Assembly (NCBI GenBank): GCA_903831575.1
Contig: CAIKYB010000046.1
Span: 80,986 to 123,320 of the forward strand
Direction of reading: 5' to 3'
DNA from: an uncultured Bacteroidota bacterium
GTDB taxonomy: Bacteria; Bacteroidota; Bacteroidia; Chitinophagales; Chitinophagaceae
Length of the DNA stretch: 42,335 nt
Shown: positions 24,116 through 32,952 of the stretch, piece after piece
How the letters are laid out: each line of letters starts with the position of its first letter
How positions within the stretch are numbered: position 1 is the stretch's first letter
Program-made: the position numbers and the translations under genes
Notes under the pieces: generated by a model
What the model was told of the DNA's origin: nothing
What the model saw: the letters and a program-made list of their open reading frames with translations, nothing else
The model's database searches: none

Positions 24116-25945
24116 TTATTTTCCCTTACTCTTCATCTCCTGGATTTTCTTTTGACTTTGCTGCATAGCCTCTATTCGTTCCTGCATTTTAGATTTCTTC
24201 ACTGGTTTCTTTCTGTTTTCAGTCATCTCCTTCATGATTTTATCATGATCAATAATATACTTTTGAATGACAATTTGCAAAATCAAAGTGATTGTATTTG
24301 AAATAGTGTAGTACCAAGTTAATGCAGAAGGAAGTTTGTTAAAAACGCCTAACAATAAAACAGGAAATATATAAGGCATATACTTCATCAAAGGATTATT
24401 ATTATCCTGCATGCTGTTCATGCTATACAGAGAAATAAGTAAGCTCGTAATCACTGCAGTTAAGGTAAACAAACTCACATGATCCCCATAAAATGGAATT
24501 TCAAAAGGAATTTTTGCTATAGAATCATACGCTGCTAGATCTTTTGCCCATAAAAAACTCTTGCCTCTTAGATCAATATTTGATTGAAAAAAATAGTAGA
24601 GTGACATAAAAATTGGAATCTGCAACAAAGCTGGAAGACAACCACCTAATGGGCTTACGCCTGCACTTTTCCACAACTTCATCTGCTCCATCCCGAAAGT
24701 TTGTTGATCATCTTTATACTTTGCTCTTAAGGCATCTACTTCTGGTTTTAACACTTTCATCTTAGCGCCGCTTAAATAACTCTTGTAAAGTATTGGAGAA
24801 GTAATCAGTCTAATCAGTAATGTCAGCAATAAAATCACAATCCCCATACTAGCAATATTTCTTTGAATAAAATCAAATACTGGTAAGAGGAAATATCTGT
24901 TTATATACTTAACAAAGGAAAATATGCCACTTCCATAGGGGACAATATTTTCTAAGCCATTATTATATTTTTTTAAAATATTGTAATCACTTGGCCCAAA
25001 ATAAAGCTCTAAAGGGATTTTGGCTTTATACCCTGCAGGAAGATTGTATTGAGCCATTGTTGTAACTCTTGACAAATAATGATTACTGGTATCTACAGGA
25101 ATCATCCATGAAGTAGAGACAGATGAAAATTTATTTTTTGCAATTAAAGCCATAGCGAAAAACTGTTGCTTTACGCCAATCCAGCTAACACTTTTAGTGA
25201 AATTTTTATTGTCTTGTTTTCCTAAATATTCAAAATCGAAATTATTGTCTTCCAAAAAGCAAAAATGGCTTTGTGTCAATTCATAAGCATGATCCTTTTC
25301 GATTGGAGCTGCTTCAGACTGCCAAATAAAATGTACTGCATTTTGTGTAAAAACATCATTGGCTCCATCAACTAAAATATTGAAATCAAGCATGTAATCA
25401 TTAGGCCTAATTGTATATTGGTGAATTATTTTTCTTCCTAAACTATCTCCGGTTTGAAAACTGACTGTTTTACTGTTGTCAGCATTTATAATAATGGGTA
25501 AGGATTTAAATGTGATATTCTCAATATCGTCACTATGATTTTGGGTAGCATTAATACGATAAGAAATTTTATTAAATTTCCCTTCATTAAGCATAACAGG
25601 AGCATTATTGAATTTTTTATACTTTTTCAATTCAACTGATTTTGGCTGCCCCCCTTTGTTCGTAAAAGTAACTTTCATCACTTCATTTTCTACAACAGAA
25701 AAAAGTTCTTGATTATTTCCTGATTGAAATCCTCCTGAAACTGCAACACTTTTTAAAGAATCAACCTTAGTAGAATCTTTTTTGTCAAGATTAGCGTCAG
25801 CTTTGTATTTTATAATTTTAGCGATGGAATCAGTAATTCTTTTTTGGTCACCTTCATAAGCGAGCCTGTTTTTACTATTGATAGCAAACATAGCAATAAG
25901 CAAAGCTCCTATCAAAACAAAACCGATCAAAGTATTTCTATCCAT
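24116..25945 (-). CDS. yidC: Membrane protein insertase YidC
   Basis: 609 residues from the ATG at 25945 (MDRNTLIGFVLIGALLIAMF), a second ATG two codons earlier (25951) being equally possible. A longer frame to 25987 is rejected because the likely -7 box lies at 25971-25978. Layout: N-terminal membrane segment, a large periplasmic beta domain (about 80-350), then the conserved five-segment core with LLTLLIRLITSPILYKS, LGGCLPALLQIPIFMSLYYF and the final segments near YTISNTITLILQIVIQKYI, and a basic tail (KKPVKKSKMQ...KSKGK) that can bind the ribosome. It inserts and folds inner-membrane proteins with or without SecYEG. Confidence 0.97.
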   Translation of the reverse strand: MDRNTLIGFVLIGALLIAMFAINSKNRLAYEGDQKRITDSIAKIIKYKADANLDKKDSTKVDSLKSVAVSGGFQSGNNQELFSVVENEVMKVTFTNKGGQPKSVELKKYKKFNNAPVMLNEGKFNKISYRINATQNHSDDIENITFKSLPIIINADNSKTVSFQTGDSLGRKIIHQYTIRPNDYMLDFNILVDGANDVFTQNAVHFIWQSEAAPIEKDHAYELTQSHFCFLEDNNFDFEYLGKQDNKNFTKSVSWIGVKQQFFAMALIAKNKFSSVSTSWMIPVDTSNHYLSRVTTMAQYNLPAGYKAKIPLELYFGPSDYNILKKYNNGLENIVPYGSGIFSFVKYINRYFLLPVFDFIQRNIASMGIVILLLTLLIRLITSPILYKSYLSGAKMKVLKPEVDALRAKYKDDQQTFGMEQMKLWKSAGVSPLGGCLPALLQIPIFMSLYYFFQSNIDLRGKSFLWAKDLAAYDSIAKIPFEIPFYGDHVSLFTLTAVITSLLISLYSMNSMQDNNNPLMKYMPYIFPVLLLGVFNKLPSALTWYYTISNTITLILQIVIQKYIIDHDKIMKEMTENRKKPVKKSKMQERIEAMQQSQKKIQEMKSKGK

Positions 25946-25970
25946 TCCCATTTTTAAAAATTTAGAGACG

Positions 25971-25978
25971 CAAAGGTA
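25971..25978 (-). promoter_or_regulatory. -7 box of yidC
   Basis: TACCTTTG on the minus strand fits TAnnTTTG exactly and lies 25 nt before the ATG at 25945. The -33 half is not clear. Confidence 0.5.
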
Positions 25979-26029
25979 AATAAACACATTCAGAGTTGTG
26001 ACGCTAAGTTTAGCGACTTCTGTAAAATA

Positions 26030-26056
26030 ATAAAGGCCCTTTAAAAGGGCCTTTAT
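26030..26056 (-). terminator. Terminator of rplY
   Basis: A 27-nt near-perfect palindrome: ATAAAGGCCCTTT, one central A, AAAGGGCCTTTAT. It lies 18 bp after the rplY stop and before the yidC promoter, separating the two transcripts. The U tract on the minus strand is TTTATTATTTT. Confidence 0.8.
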
Positions 26057-26074
26057 ATGATTTTTACTACTTTC

Positions 26075-26704
26075 CTATTTTTTAGCAGGAGCAGCAGCGG
26101 CAGCTTTAGGTGCAGCAGCGGCAGCACCAGCCTTAGGCACCGAAGCCTCTTCTTGTTTCAATTGACGCGTCATTGTTACAGAAGCGATTGGAATTCTTGG
26201 AGAATTCATTACTTCCATATTGTCTGCGATAATATTTTCAACTCTAACATTTTCGTTAAGTTGCAAATTAGTAAGGTCAACCTCGATAAATTCCTTAAGA
26301 AATTTAGGATAAGTCTTTACTTTAATAGATTTCATTTTTGTAACCAACTTACCACCTGCTTTAACCCCTGCTGGAGTTCCAACGTATTTCAATGGCAAGG
26401 TTGCTATGATTTTTTTATCTTCCACCAACTCTAAAAAGTCGACATGAATCAAAGCATCTGAAACCTTATCAAATTGCAAATCTTTCAAAATGCATTTGTA
26501 CGAGTTTCCGTCAACGGTAACTTGTGCAAACATAAATTCAGGTGTGTAAACGATAGATTTAAAAGCAGTTGCAAGTGCAGAAAAATTAACTTCTGATTTA
26601 CCGCCATAAATTACACCTGGTACGAGTTTCTGAGAGCGAAGTTGGCGGGTGGCTTTTTTTCCGCTTTCGGTCCTCAGCTGACCTTCGATTGTAATTGTTT
26701 TCAT
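26075..26704 (-). CDS. rplY: 50S ribosomal protein L25 / general stress protein Ctc
   Basis: 209 residues, the long Ctc form: an N-terminal L25 domain (about 1-90, starting MKTITIEGQLRTESGKKATRQLR, given here in parts as ITIEGQLRTESGKKATRQ and VPGVIYGG) that binds 5S rRNA, then the beta-rich TL5/Ctc C-terminal domain (LPLKYVGTPAGVKAGG...). The tail after about residue 185 is a low-complexity Ala/Pro/Lys stretch, seen in several Bacteroidota. It lies 151 bp downstream of prs, a pairing common in bacteria. A TACCTTCG box at 26735-26728 (minus strand) is a possible promoter of its own. Confidence 0.95.
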   Translation of the reverse strand: MKTITIEGQLRTESGKKATRQLRSQKLVPGVIYGGKSEVNFSALATAFKSIVYTPEFMFAQVTVDGNSYKCILKDLQFDKVSDALIHVDFLELVEDKKIIATLPLKYVGTPAGVKAGGKLVTKMKSIKVKTYPKFLKEFIEVDLTNLQLNENVRVENIIADNMEVMNSPRIPIASVTMTRQLKQEEASVPKAGAAAAAPKAAAAAPAKK

Positions 26705-26855
26705 TATTATTCAATTTTTGTGAGGCGCGAAGGTATGATATTTTAATAATAAATTCGAGTAAAACGAAGAAAAAAATCAAACAGGTAGGGAAACACCCCC
26801 CTATATAGAATAATCTGGATTTAGAGGACTTTTCTATGCTTTTTAATGCTAAAAG

Positions 26856-27812
26856 TTATTTCCTTTCCCTTGGGGCTCTCGATCTTAGGAATAAACTATT
26901 GATGCTTTTATTTTCATAAGCATTTCTTAAAGCCACAGCAAATAACTCATCAGTAGAAAGTACTTTTATCTTTTTTGTCTGTATTTGAAGAGGAATTGTA
27001 TCACAAACTACCAGCTCTTCAAGGGCACTATTTTCAATATTTTCATAAGCAGCGCCACTTAGTACTGGGTGAGTACACAATGCCCGAATACTCCTAGCTC
27101 CTTTTTCAATCATTAATCCGGCACTTTTAGCCAAAGTTCCTCCAGTATCGCAAATATCATCAATCAGTATAATGTCTCTGTCTTTTACATCTCCTATTAC
27201 CACCATGCTAGCAATCTCATTAGCTCTTTTTCTATGCTTATCACATATAACCATATCACATTCAAAAAACGAGGCGATTTCTCTGATTCTGTTTGCAGAA
27301 CCCACATCTGGAGCAGCAAAAGTAAGATTAGCCAAATTTAGACTTTCAATATAAGGGATGAAAATAGCAGAAGAATCAAGATGATCTACTGGAATATCAA
27401 AATATCCTTGAATTTGAGGAGCGTGAAGATCCATTGTTACGACGCGATCGGCTCCTGCCGCTACAAGCATATTCGCAACAAGTTTTGAGCCTATGGCAAC
27501 CCTTGGTTTGTCTTTTCTATCTTGTCGGGCGTAACCATAATAAGGAATAACAGCGATGACTTTGTAAGCAGAAGCTCTTTTTGCAGCATCAATCATGAGC
27601 AACAATTCCATCAAGTTTTCTGTAGGAGCGAATGTACTTTGAACAAGAAATACAAATCTTCCTCGAATACTTTCTTCAAATTCAACACCAATTTCACCAT
27701 CGCTGAATTGCTGTACCTTAACTGATCCTAAAGGTTCGCCGAATTTTTTGGCGATTTTTTCTGCTAAATACATTGACCCTCTACCTGAAAAAATTTTCGC
27801 ATTGGATTTCAT
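26856..27812 (-). CDS. prs: Ribose-phosphate pyrophosphokinase
   Basis: 318 residues. It makes PRPP from ribose 5-phosphate and ATP for nucleotide, His and Trp synthesis. Signatures: KIFSGRGSMYLAEKIA, QQFSDGEIGVEF, the ATP loop around YGYARQDRKDKPR, the flexible His in MDLHAPQIQGYFDIPVDHL, split here as MDLHAPQIQGYF, and the PRPP-binding loop DRDIILIDDICDTGGT. It is class I (phosphate-activated, ADP-inhibited) by sequence type. Divergent from radC across 72 bp; a TATTTTTG box on the minus strand (27852-27845) lies 33 nt before the ATG. Confidence 0.97.
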   Translation of the reverse strand: MKSNAKIFSGRGSMYLAEKIAKKFGEPLGSVKVQQFSDGEIGVEFEESIRGRFVFLVQSTFAPTENLMELLLMIDAAKRASAYKVIAVIPYYGYARQDRKDKPRVAIGSKLVANMLVAAGADRVVTMDLHAPQIQGYFDIPVDHLDSSAIFIPYIESLNLANLTFAAPDVGSANRIREIASFFECDMVICDKHRKRANEIASMVVIGDVKDRDIILIDDICDTGGTLAKSAGLMIEKGARSIRALCTHPVLSGAAYENIENSALEELVVCDTIPLQIQTKKIKVLSTDELFAVALRNAYENKSINSLFLRSRAPRERK

Positions 27813-27844
27813 GAGCTGATTTTTTTGAAGTAAAATTTATTAAG

Positions 27845-27852
27845 CAAAAATA
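27845..27852 (-). promoter_or_regulatory. Candidate -7 box of prs
   Basis: TATTTTTG on the minus strand fits TAnnTTTG, 33 nt before the prs ATG. No clear -33 element. Confidence 0.4.
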
Positions 27853-27884
27853 CATTTAGTTTAGCTCAATTAATCTTTATCTAT

Positions 27885-28586
27885 ATGAAAAATTTAAAGC
27901 CCCCATCTAAATCAATCAAAAATTGGTCGCCAGATGATCAACCCAGAGAAAAAATGATTAATCTGGGGCAATCCATTTTAAGCAATGCAGAACTTATTGC
28001 TATATTAATCAGAACAGGTAATAAAAGCCAGTCAGCATTAGATTTAGCTAAAGAAATATTAAACAGTTGTCAAAATAATTTGAATGATTTAGGGAAATGC
28101 TCCTATAAAGATTTTCAAAAAATAAAAGGCATTGGCATTACAAAATCCGTAACAATATCGGCTGCTCTGGAGCTTGGTCGCAGAAGAACAAATATGAGTA
28201 CTCTTCACAAAATTTCAATAAAAAGCAGTGAGGAAGTTGCCGCGTTCTTAAGTGAAAAGATTAAAGACCTCAGTTATGAAGTATTTGCCTTGTTATTATT
28301 AAATCGAGCAAATAAAATTATACATTTCGAAATCGTGAGCCGTGGGGGTATAACTGGAACAGTCGCTGACCCAAGAGTTATTTTAAAACTAGCATTATCA
28401 CATGGGGCCACAAGTATTATACTGAGCCATAATCATCCATCAGGCAATTTACAACCCAGTAAAGCGGATGAAGATATTACTCAAAAAATAAACCAGGCCG
28501 CTTCACTGATAGATATAAAATTGCTTGACCATATTATTATCAGTGAAGAAGGCTATTACAGCTTTATGGATGAAGGAAAAATCTAA
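27885..28586 (+). CDS. radC: RadC-family JAB-domain protein
   Basis: 233 residues. N-terminal helix-hairpin-helix region (about 30-85, LSNAELIAILIRTGNKSQSA and KIKGIGITKSVTI) and a C-terminal JAB/MPN+ metalloprotease-like domain with the motif LSHNHPSGNLQPSKADEDIT, split here as SHNHPSGNLQPSKADED, which gives the His-x-His...Ser...Asp metal site. Once thought to be a DNA repair protein; actual activity is not settled. It stands alone here, convergent with the DUF3467 gene 42 bp away, and is not next to a prophage or integrative element, where extra radC copies often occur. Confidence 0.93.
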   Translation: MKNLKPPSKSIKNWSPDDQPREKMINLGQSILSNAELIAILIRTGNKSQSALDLAKEILNSCQNNLNDLGKCSYKDFQKIKGIGITKSVTISAALELGRRRTNMSTLHKISIKSSEEVAAFLSEKIKDLSYEVFALLLLNRANKIIHFEIVSRGGITGTVADPRVILKLALSHGATSIILSHNHPSGNLQPSKADEDITQKINQAASLIDIKLLDHIIISEEGYYSFMDEGKI

Positions 28587-28628
28587 TTCTAAAATCGAAA
28601 AATCAACAGATCAGATTTGAATTATTTA

Positions 28629-28943
28629 TTAAGCTTGCCCAACAGGCCCGCTAAAATTAAAAGGAATTTCTACAGATTCCATGTCTTGAATAACGCCATT
28701 AGCAGTTTCGAATTTTTTCACATTTTCTATCAGGGCTTTCATGAAACGTTTTGCGTGAAATGGTGTTAATACTATTCTGTTTTTTACTTTACTTTTTGGT
28801 GTGCCTGGCATTACATTCACAAAATCAATTACGAATTCAGCGTGACTGTGAGTGATGATAGCAAGATTAGCATAAGTTCCTTCTGCTACTTCTTCAGAAA
28901 TTTCAATATTTATTTGATTGGGTACATTTGTTTGATCTGACAT
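28629..28943 (-). CDS. DUF3467 protein
   Basis: 104 residues, the full family length. Small, acidic, cytosolic; typical stretches are EVAEGTYANLAIITHSHAEF, FVIDFVNVMPG and LTPFHAKRFMKALIENVKKFE. DUF3467 is conserved across Bacteroidota and other phyla without a known role; in Bacteroidota it is often close to rpoBC, which is not the case in this window. It has its own promoter. Confidence 0.9.
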   Translation of the reverse strand: MSDQTNVPNQINIEISEEVAEGTYANLAIITHSHAEFVIDFVNVMPGTPKSKVKNRIVLTPFHAKRFMKALIENVKKFETANGVIQDMESVEIPFNFSGPVGQA

Positions 28944-28981
28944 AATATTAAATTAAGCGTTGTATAATTATTTAAACTTAG

Positions 28982-29012
28982 CAAAATTAACAGAAAGCTC
29001 TCATATTGTAAA
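28982..29012 (-). promoter_or_regulatory. Promoter of the DUF3467 gene
   Basis: On the minus strand TTTA (29012-29009), 19 nt, then TAATTTTG (28989-28982): a perfect -7 and a one-mismatch -33. It lies 38 nt before the ATG at 28943. Confidence 0.6.
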
Positions 29013-29024
29013 GGAAAGCAGATT

Positions 29025-31094
29025 TTAAAATTTGTACAGTAATTGAAATTTGATCTCAGACCTATGATTACTGGTTATTTCATCATTTCCACTACCCATA
29101 GTAGCAATGTCTGAGTAAATTGAATTTGACCATTTGGCGAGAATCATCAATTTTTTACTGCATTTATATTTCAAATTAACAAAATATCGAACCCCGCTAT
29201 TATTGAAATTGGACACCATAAAACTTTGAAGCAAATCGTTTTCATAAGCAAAAATTCTACTTTCATAACTACTGGATTCAAAAAAAATAATCCTACCACC
29301 TAAGTTCATATTTTTCAGTCCCGTTTTAAAATCCCAATTGGAATATAATAAATATCCTTGTTCTGGCGAAGCGCCATTCTTTAATACACTAACGGCTTCT
29401 ACTCTATTACTAACGGATATTTTACTATTAAGATTCATATCAAACTGAATCCTGAGATTATACTTTTTTTGTTTAGTCAAAGCTGAAACTCCCTTTTCTA
29501 AAGGATCAACATTGACTTCTTTAGTAGATGTTTTCAAACAAATATTCATTGCACTATTTTTATTGATAACATGAGTGACTTTAATTAAATAATCACTCCC
29601 TACACTTGGAGCATTGACTAAATATTTAATCCATGGAAAAACAAAAAAATCCGCATAAGCATCCACTTGCCAACCTGCTGCAGGACGAACAGATACAGCT
29701 GTATATACCCCTCTTTCATTTATCGGCGTGGAACTTTCCATGAAAACATTTGAATAAAGTGTTCCATATTTTTTTGAAATATTTCTGTATAACATAGAGA
29801 CGTCGACGTTTTTAGACATTGATGCCAGCAAGCCATTCACAACTGCAAGATGCTCGTTATTACTTACAGCCAATTCTCCAAAGAAGTGAATATTCTTAAC
29901 AGTGTATGAATAATCAACACTATAATTATTAAGTCTTGATCCATTAAAAGCAAATAAATTATACGGATAATTGCTTTTTCGAAATGGATATTTGAAATAA
30001 TAATTAATAACATTAACCCCAACAGATAAACGATCTGATTTAAAATGAATGACCCCACCAAATGCATTTTGAAGTTGATTTTCTTTGTCCTGTATCTCTG
30101 CAACAGTTCTGTGTAAGCCTGTGTAACTAAATGAACTAACATAATTAATATTAAGAGAAGAAGAATCCATTATACTATTAGCATCCTTCTTTAAATGAGA
30201 ACCGAAAAAAGTAAGATCGATTTTTTTATACCCCAATGTAAAACCTACTCCTCTGTGAAAATTAAATTCATTTGAAGAGGAATAAGGCCTGAGGACTTCT
30301 CCCTGCCTTTTGATTTGCAATACATCGGCACCTTTTTTAAAAGCGAAAGATTGCCATTGTATCAAGCCTTGCCCCATGTTAACTGTATAATCTCCAATTG
30401 CCAGGGATTTTAAAAACTTCATTTTTTTTATAAACAAATGGAATGAATAAAAATCAAACCCATTCAATTGACTCTTGCCGAACATCGATTCCCCTGGATC
30501 TTTTTTCATCAACACTCCATACTGAAGCAGATTCTTATAATTATACTTGTACTTTATAAGCAAGCCTTGGGCAGATCCTTCATACGGCTTTGCAACATTG
30601 GAAGTATTCGACACATAGCCTTTTGATAATTGTCCGGGTTGTATAACACTACATAACAGCTGATGCTCACCAGAAATAAACCTCTTTTTTACAGCATCAA
30701 TTGAGGTTATATTTTCACTTACCACAACATAAGGCAGCAACTCTTTTATTTTTTCCATATTCATACTAGGAATAGCCTGTAGTTCGTAAATAGAAATAAA
30801 AGAACCGAGCAGATTTTTATACTCGACAATCGACTTTATTAATAAAGGATCCAGCAATCCGATTTCTTGTAAATTAATGTCGTTTTCATTATTATTTAAA
30901 TTAATGGGATGTTCCCGGAAATAAGATAACCTTTCCAAGTAAGCTGTTCCGTCATTTAAATTACTTTCATCTGATTCCAAATTATTTTCAACAGCATCGT
31001 CCAATGATTTTTTTATAGGCAGATCAAGTTCCTGTGCAAACAAATACGATGTTAAAATCATCATCATGAATAAAATGAATAGCTTGATTTTCAT
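29025..31094 (-). CDS. Secreted helix-hairpin-helix protein with outer-membrane barrel-like region
   Basis: 689 residues. Signal peptide 1-20 (MKIKLFILFMMMILTSYLFA). Residues about 50-125 hold helix-hairpin-helix-like repeats (LQEIGLLDPLLIKSIVEYKNLLG and SIYELQAIPSMNMEKIKEL in the style of ComEA). The rest, from about 150 on, is beta-rich with alternating aromatic and polar residues and ends in KFQLLYKF, typical of an outer-membrane beta-barrel. Such HhH plus barrel proteins are widespread in Bacteroidota and uncharacterised. It overlaps the upstream gene by ATGA, so translation is coupled. DNA binding by the HhH part is possible but unproven. Confidence 0.8.
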   Translation of the reverse strand: MKIKLFILFMMMILTSYLFAQELDLPIKKSLDDAVENNLESDESNLNDGTAYLERLSYFREHPINLNNNENDINLQEIGLLDPLLIKSIVEYKNLLGSFISIYELQAIPSMNMEKIKELLPYVVVSENITSIDAVKKRFISGEHQLLCSVIQPGQLSKGYVSNTSNVAKPYEGSAQGLLIKYKYNYKNLLQYGVLMKKDPGESMFGKSQLNGFDFYSFHLFIKKMKFLKSLAIGDYTVNMGQGLIQWQSFAFKKGADVLQIKRQGEVLRPYSSSNEFNFHRGVGFTLGYKKIDLTFFGSHLKKDANSIMDSSSLNINYVSSFSYTGLHRTVAEIQDKENQLQNAFGGVIHFKSDRLSVGVNVINYYFKYPFRKSNYPYNLFAFNGSRLNNYSVDYSYTVKNIHFFGELAVSNNEHLAVVNGLLASMSKNVDVSMLYRNISKKYGTLYSNVFMESSTPINERGVYTAVSVRPAAGWQVDAYADFFVFPWIKYLVNAPSVGSDYLIKVTHVINKNSAMNICLKTSTKEVNVDPLEKGVSALTKQKKYNLRIQFDMNLNSKISVSNRVEAVSVLKNGASPEQGYLLYSNWDFKTGLKNMNLGGRIIFFESSSYESRIFAYENDLLQSFMVSNFNNSGVRYFVNLKYKCSKKLMILAKWSNSIYSDIATMGSGNDEITSNHRSEIKFQLLYKF

Positions 31095-31930
31095 TTAGTA
31101 AAATTTGAGGTAACAGACATCCCTGGAGTAATACCTAACTGAGGATGAAAACTGCAGGAAATATCAATGCCCATATTCTTCCAGTTAAAGCCAAAGCCAC
31201 CATACATCGTAGAATTAGCGCCGATGAAACCATATTTCACCAGTGCCTTTTTTTTGATTAGATATTGCATCCCACAAATAACAATTGGTGTTTCGTTTTT
31301 TGTTTTATATAATGTTGCACCGAAATAAAATTCTTTACTAACATCATACCCTATCCCAGCATTAATATGGTATTGTTTTTTTTCTTCCTTATCATAATTC
31401 GGACTAACCGAAACTGGTTTTGCAAATTGAAAATGTGTGCTTACACGCTCCGAGATATGAAATACAAAACCAAGCCCTGATGTCAATGTGTAGTATTTTT
31501 CAATGGCACTACATTTCAGCAATTGTCCATTAAACAAGATACCGATATCGATTTTTTCATTGATTTTTTTAGCGTAACCAAATGCCAATGAGCAATCATT
31601 ATAATCACTAAAGCCATACTTATTAATATCAAATCCGAAATTTCCCGATTTCGTTGGAAAGACAACTGCCAGGGAATAATTACTCAGCTCATTAAGCATA
31701 TACCTTCTTTCGCCATAAAAACCGATTACAGTTTCTTGCACTTGTTGAAGTGAAGCCGTATTTGCAGGAAATGAAAATGGACTAGACTGGAATTGACTCT
31801 TAGCATTTAGAATAATAACTGCACTACTTATGGGTACATGCAAAGACTGAGCAATTGACTGCTGGTAAAAAAAGCAACATATCAACATCATTTGGAAGAT
31901 AAAAATTTTCAAGGGGTACGTTTTAGGCAT
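31091..31930 (-). CDS. Outer-membrane beta-barrel-like protein of unknown function
   Basis: 279 residues from the ATG at 31930 (MPKTYPLKIFIFQMMLICCFF...SIAQ), which gives a proper signal peptide; an ATG at 31960 adds ten residues unlike a signal peptide. The mature part is beta-strand rich with Gly and aromatic residues (NYSLAVVFPTKSGNFGFDIN, FGATLYKTK, YGGFGFNWKNMGIDIS) and looks like a small PorP/PorV-like barrel, but it does not have clear family motifs. A TTAATTTG box ends only 1 nt before the ATG, so the start or the promoter may be wrong. Its stop overlaps the HhH gene start; the two proteins probably work together. Confidence 0.65.
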   Translation of the reverse strand: MPKTYPLKIFIFQMMLICCFFYQQSIAQSLHVPISSAVIILNAKSQFQSSPFSFPANTASLQQVQETVIGFYGERRYMLNELSNYSLAVVFPTKSGNFGFDINKYGFSDYNDCSLAFGYAKKINEKIDIGILFNGQLLKCSAIEKYYTLTSGLGFVFHISERVSTHFQFAKPVSVSPNYDKEEKKQYHINAGIGYDVSKEFYFGATLYKTKNETPIVICGMQYLIKKKALVKYGFIGANSTMYGGFGFNWKNMGIDISCSFHPQLGITPGMSVTSNFTK

Positions 31931-32052
31931 GCAAATTAAACCGCATAAACTTTCCATCAATAGTTAAAACACGCTAAATGGATTGTTTTTTACTGCTCAG
32001 ATTAATGTTTTAAAACAATCATTAAAAAGTAAAATCATAAACTATTGTTGAT

Positions 32053-32060
32053 TAATTTTG
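32053..32060 (+). promoter_or_regulatory. -7 box of folD, very close to the ATG
   Basis: TAATTTTG fits TAnnTTTG exactly and ends 4 nt before the folD ATG at 32065, implying a leaderless or nearly leaderless mRNA if it is used. No clear -33 box. Confidence 0.45.
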
Positions 32061-32064
32061 CGCT

Positions 32065-32952
32065 ATGCAAATACTTGATGGCAAAATAGTTTCTAGGGCA
32101 GTGATGGATCAGCTTAAAGCTAAAGTGGAAGAACTTATAGCAGCAAAAAAAAGAGTTCCGCATTTATCAGTAATCATCATTGGCAGGAATGGCGCCAGTG
32201 AAACATATGTGGCAAGTAAAATTAAAAACTGTGAAGAAATTGGATTCAAAAGTTCTCTAGTTCGATTGGAAGAAACAGTTGCTGAATCTGCATTAATCGA
32301 AACCATAAATAAATTAAATGAAGACGACGCTATTGATGGCATTCTGCTTCAACTTCCTCTACCCAAACACATTAACGAACAAAAAATAACAAGTTTAATT
32401 GATTACTCAAAGGATGTGGATGGATTCAATCCAATCAGTATGGGGAATCTAGCTTTAGGAGTGCCTTCATTTATTCCTGCAACGCCATTCGGAATAATGC
32501 TGATGCTGGAATATTACAATATTGAAACCTCTGGCAAACATGCTGTTGTTATTGGAAGAAGCAATATCGTTGGAAGACCGATTAGTATGTTACTTAGCCA
32601 AAATAGTACCTACGGAAATTGTACAGTAACGGTTTGCCATAGCCGAACTACAAACATAAAAGAACATTGTTTGAATGCAGATATCATTGTTGCGGCTTTG
32701 GGCATTCCCGGTTTTTTAAAAGCAGATATGGTAAAAGAAAATGCGGTAGTTATCGATGTAGGAATTACCAGAATTAAAGATACTTCTAAAAAATCAGGCT
32801 ACAGCATCAAAGGAGATGTGGATTTTGAAAATGTGGCGCCAAAATGCAGTTGCATCACACCTGTTCCGGGTGGAGTCGGGTTGATGACTATCGCTGCCGT
32901 TTTACAAAATACTTATAATGCTTACCTGCAAAGAAATTCATCATGTCAATAG
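32065..32952 (+). CDS. folD: Bifunctional methylenetetrahydrofolate dehydrogenase/cyclohydrolase
   Basis: 295 residues. Catalytic region ASETYVASKIKNCEEIGF with the Tyr and Lys of the family, GILLQLPLPKHI, KDVDGFNP, and the NADP-binding VVIGRSNIVGRPISMLL; the C-terminal CSCITPVPGGVGLMTIA is the family signature PGGVGPMT with Leu in place of Pro. It interconverts methylene-, methenyl- and formyl-tetrahydrofolate for purine synthesis and formyl-Met. First gene of a rightward cluster; its 3' end overlaps queE by 10 bp. Confidence 0.97.
   Translation: MQILDGKIVSRAVMDQLKAKVEELIAAKKRVPHLSVIIIGRNGASETYVASKIKNCEEIGFKSSLVRLEETVAESALIETINKLNEDDAIDGILLQLPLPKHINEQKITSLIDYSKDVDGFNPISMGNLALGVPSFIPATPFGIMLMLEYYNIETSGKHAVVIGRSNIVGRPISMLLSQNSTYGNCTVTVCHSRTTNIKEHCLNADIIVAALGIPGFLKADMVKENAVVIDVGITRIKDTSKKSGYSIKGDVDFENVAPKCSCITPVPGGVGLMTIAAVLQNTYNAYLQRNSSCQ

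Noticed and set aside
25952..25987. Upstream start of yidC at 25987
   Set aside because: The TACCTTTG box at 25971-25978 would then be inside the coding region; YidC proteins begin at MDRN.
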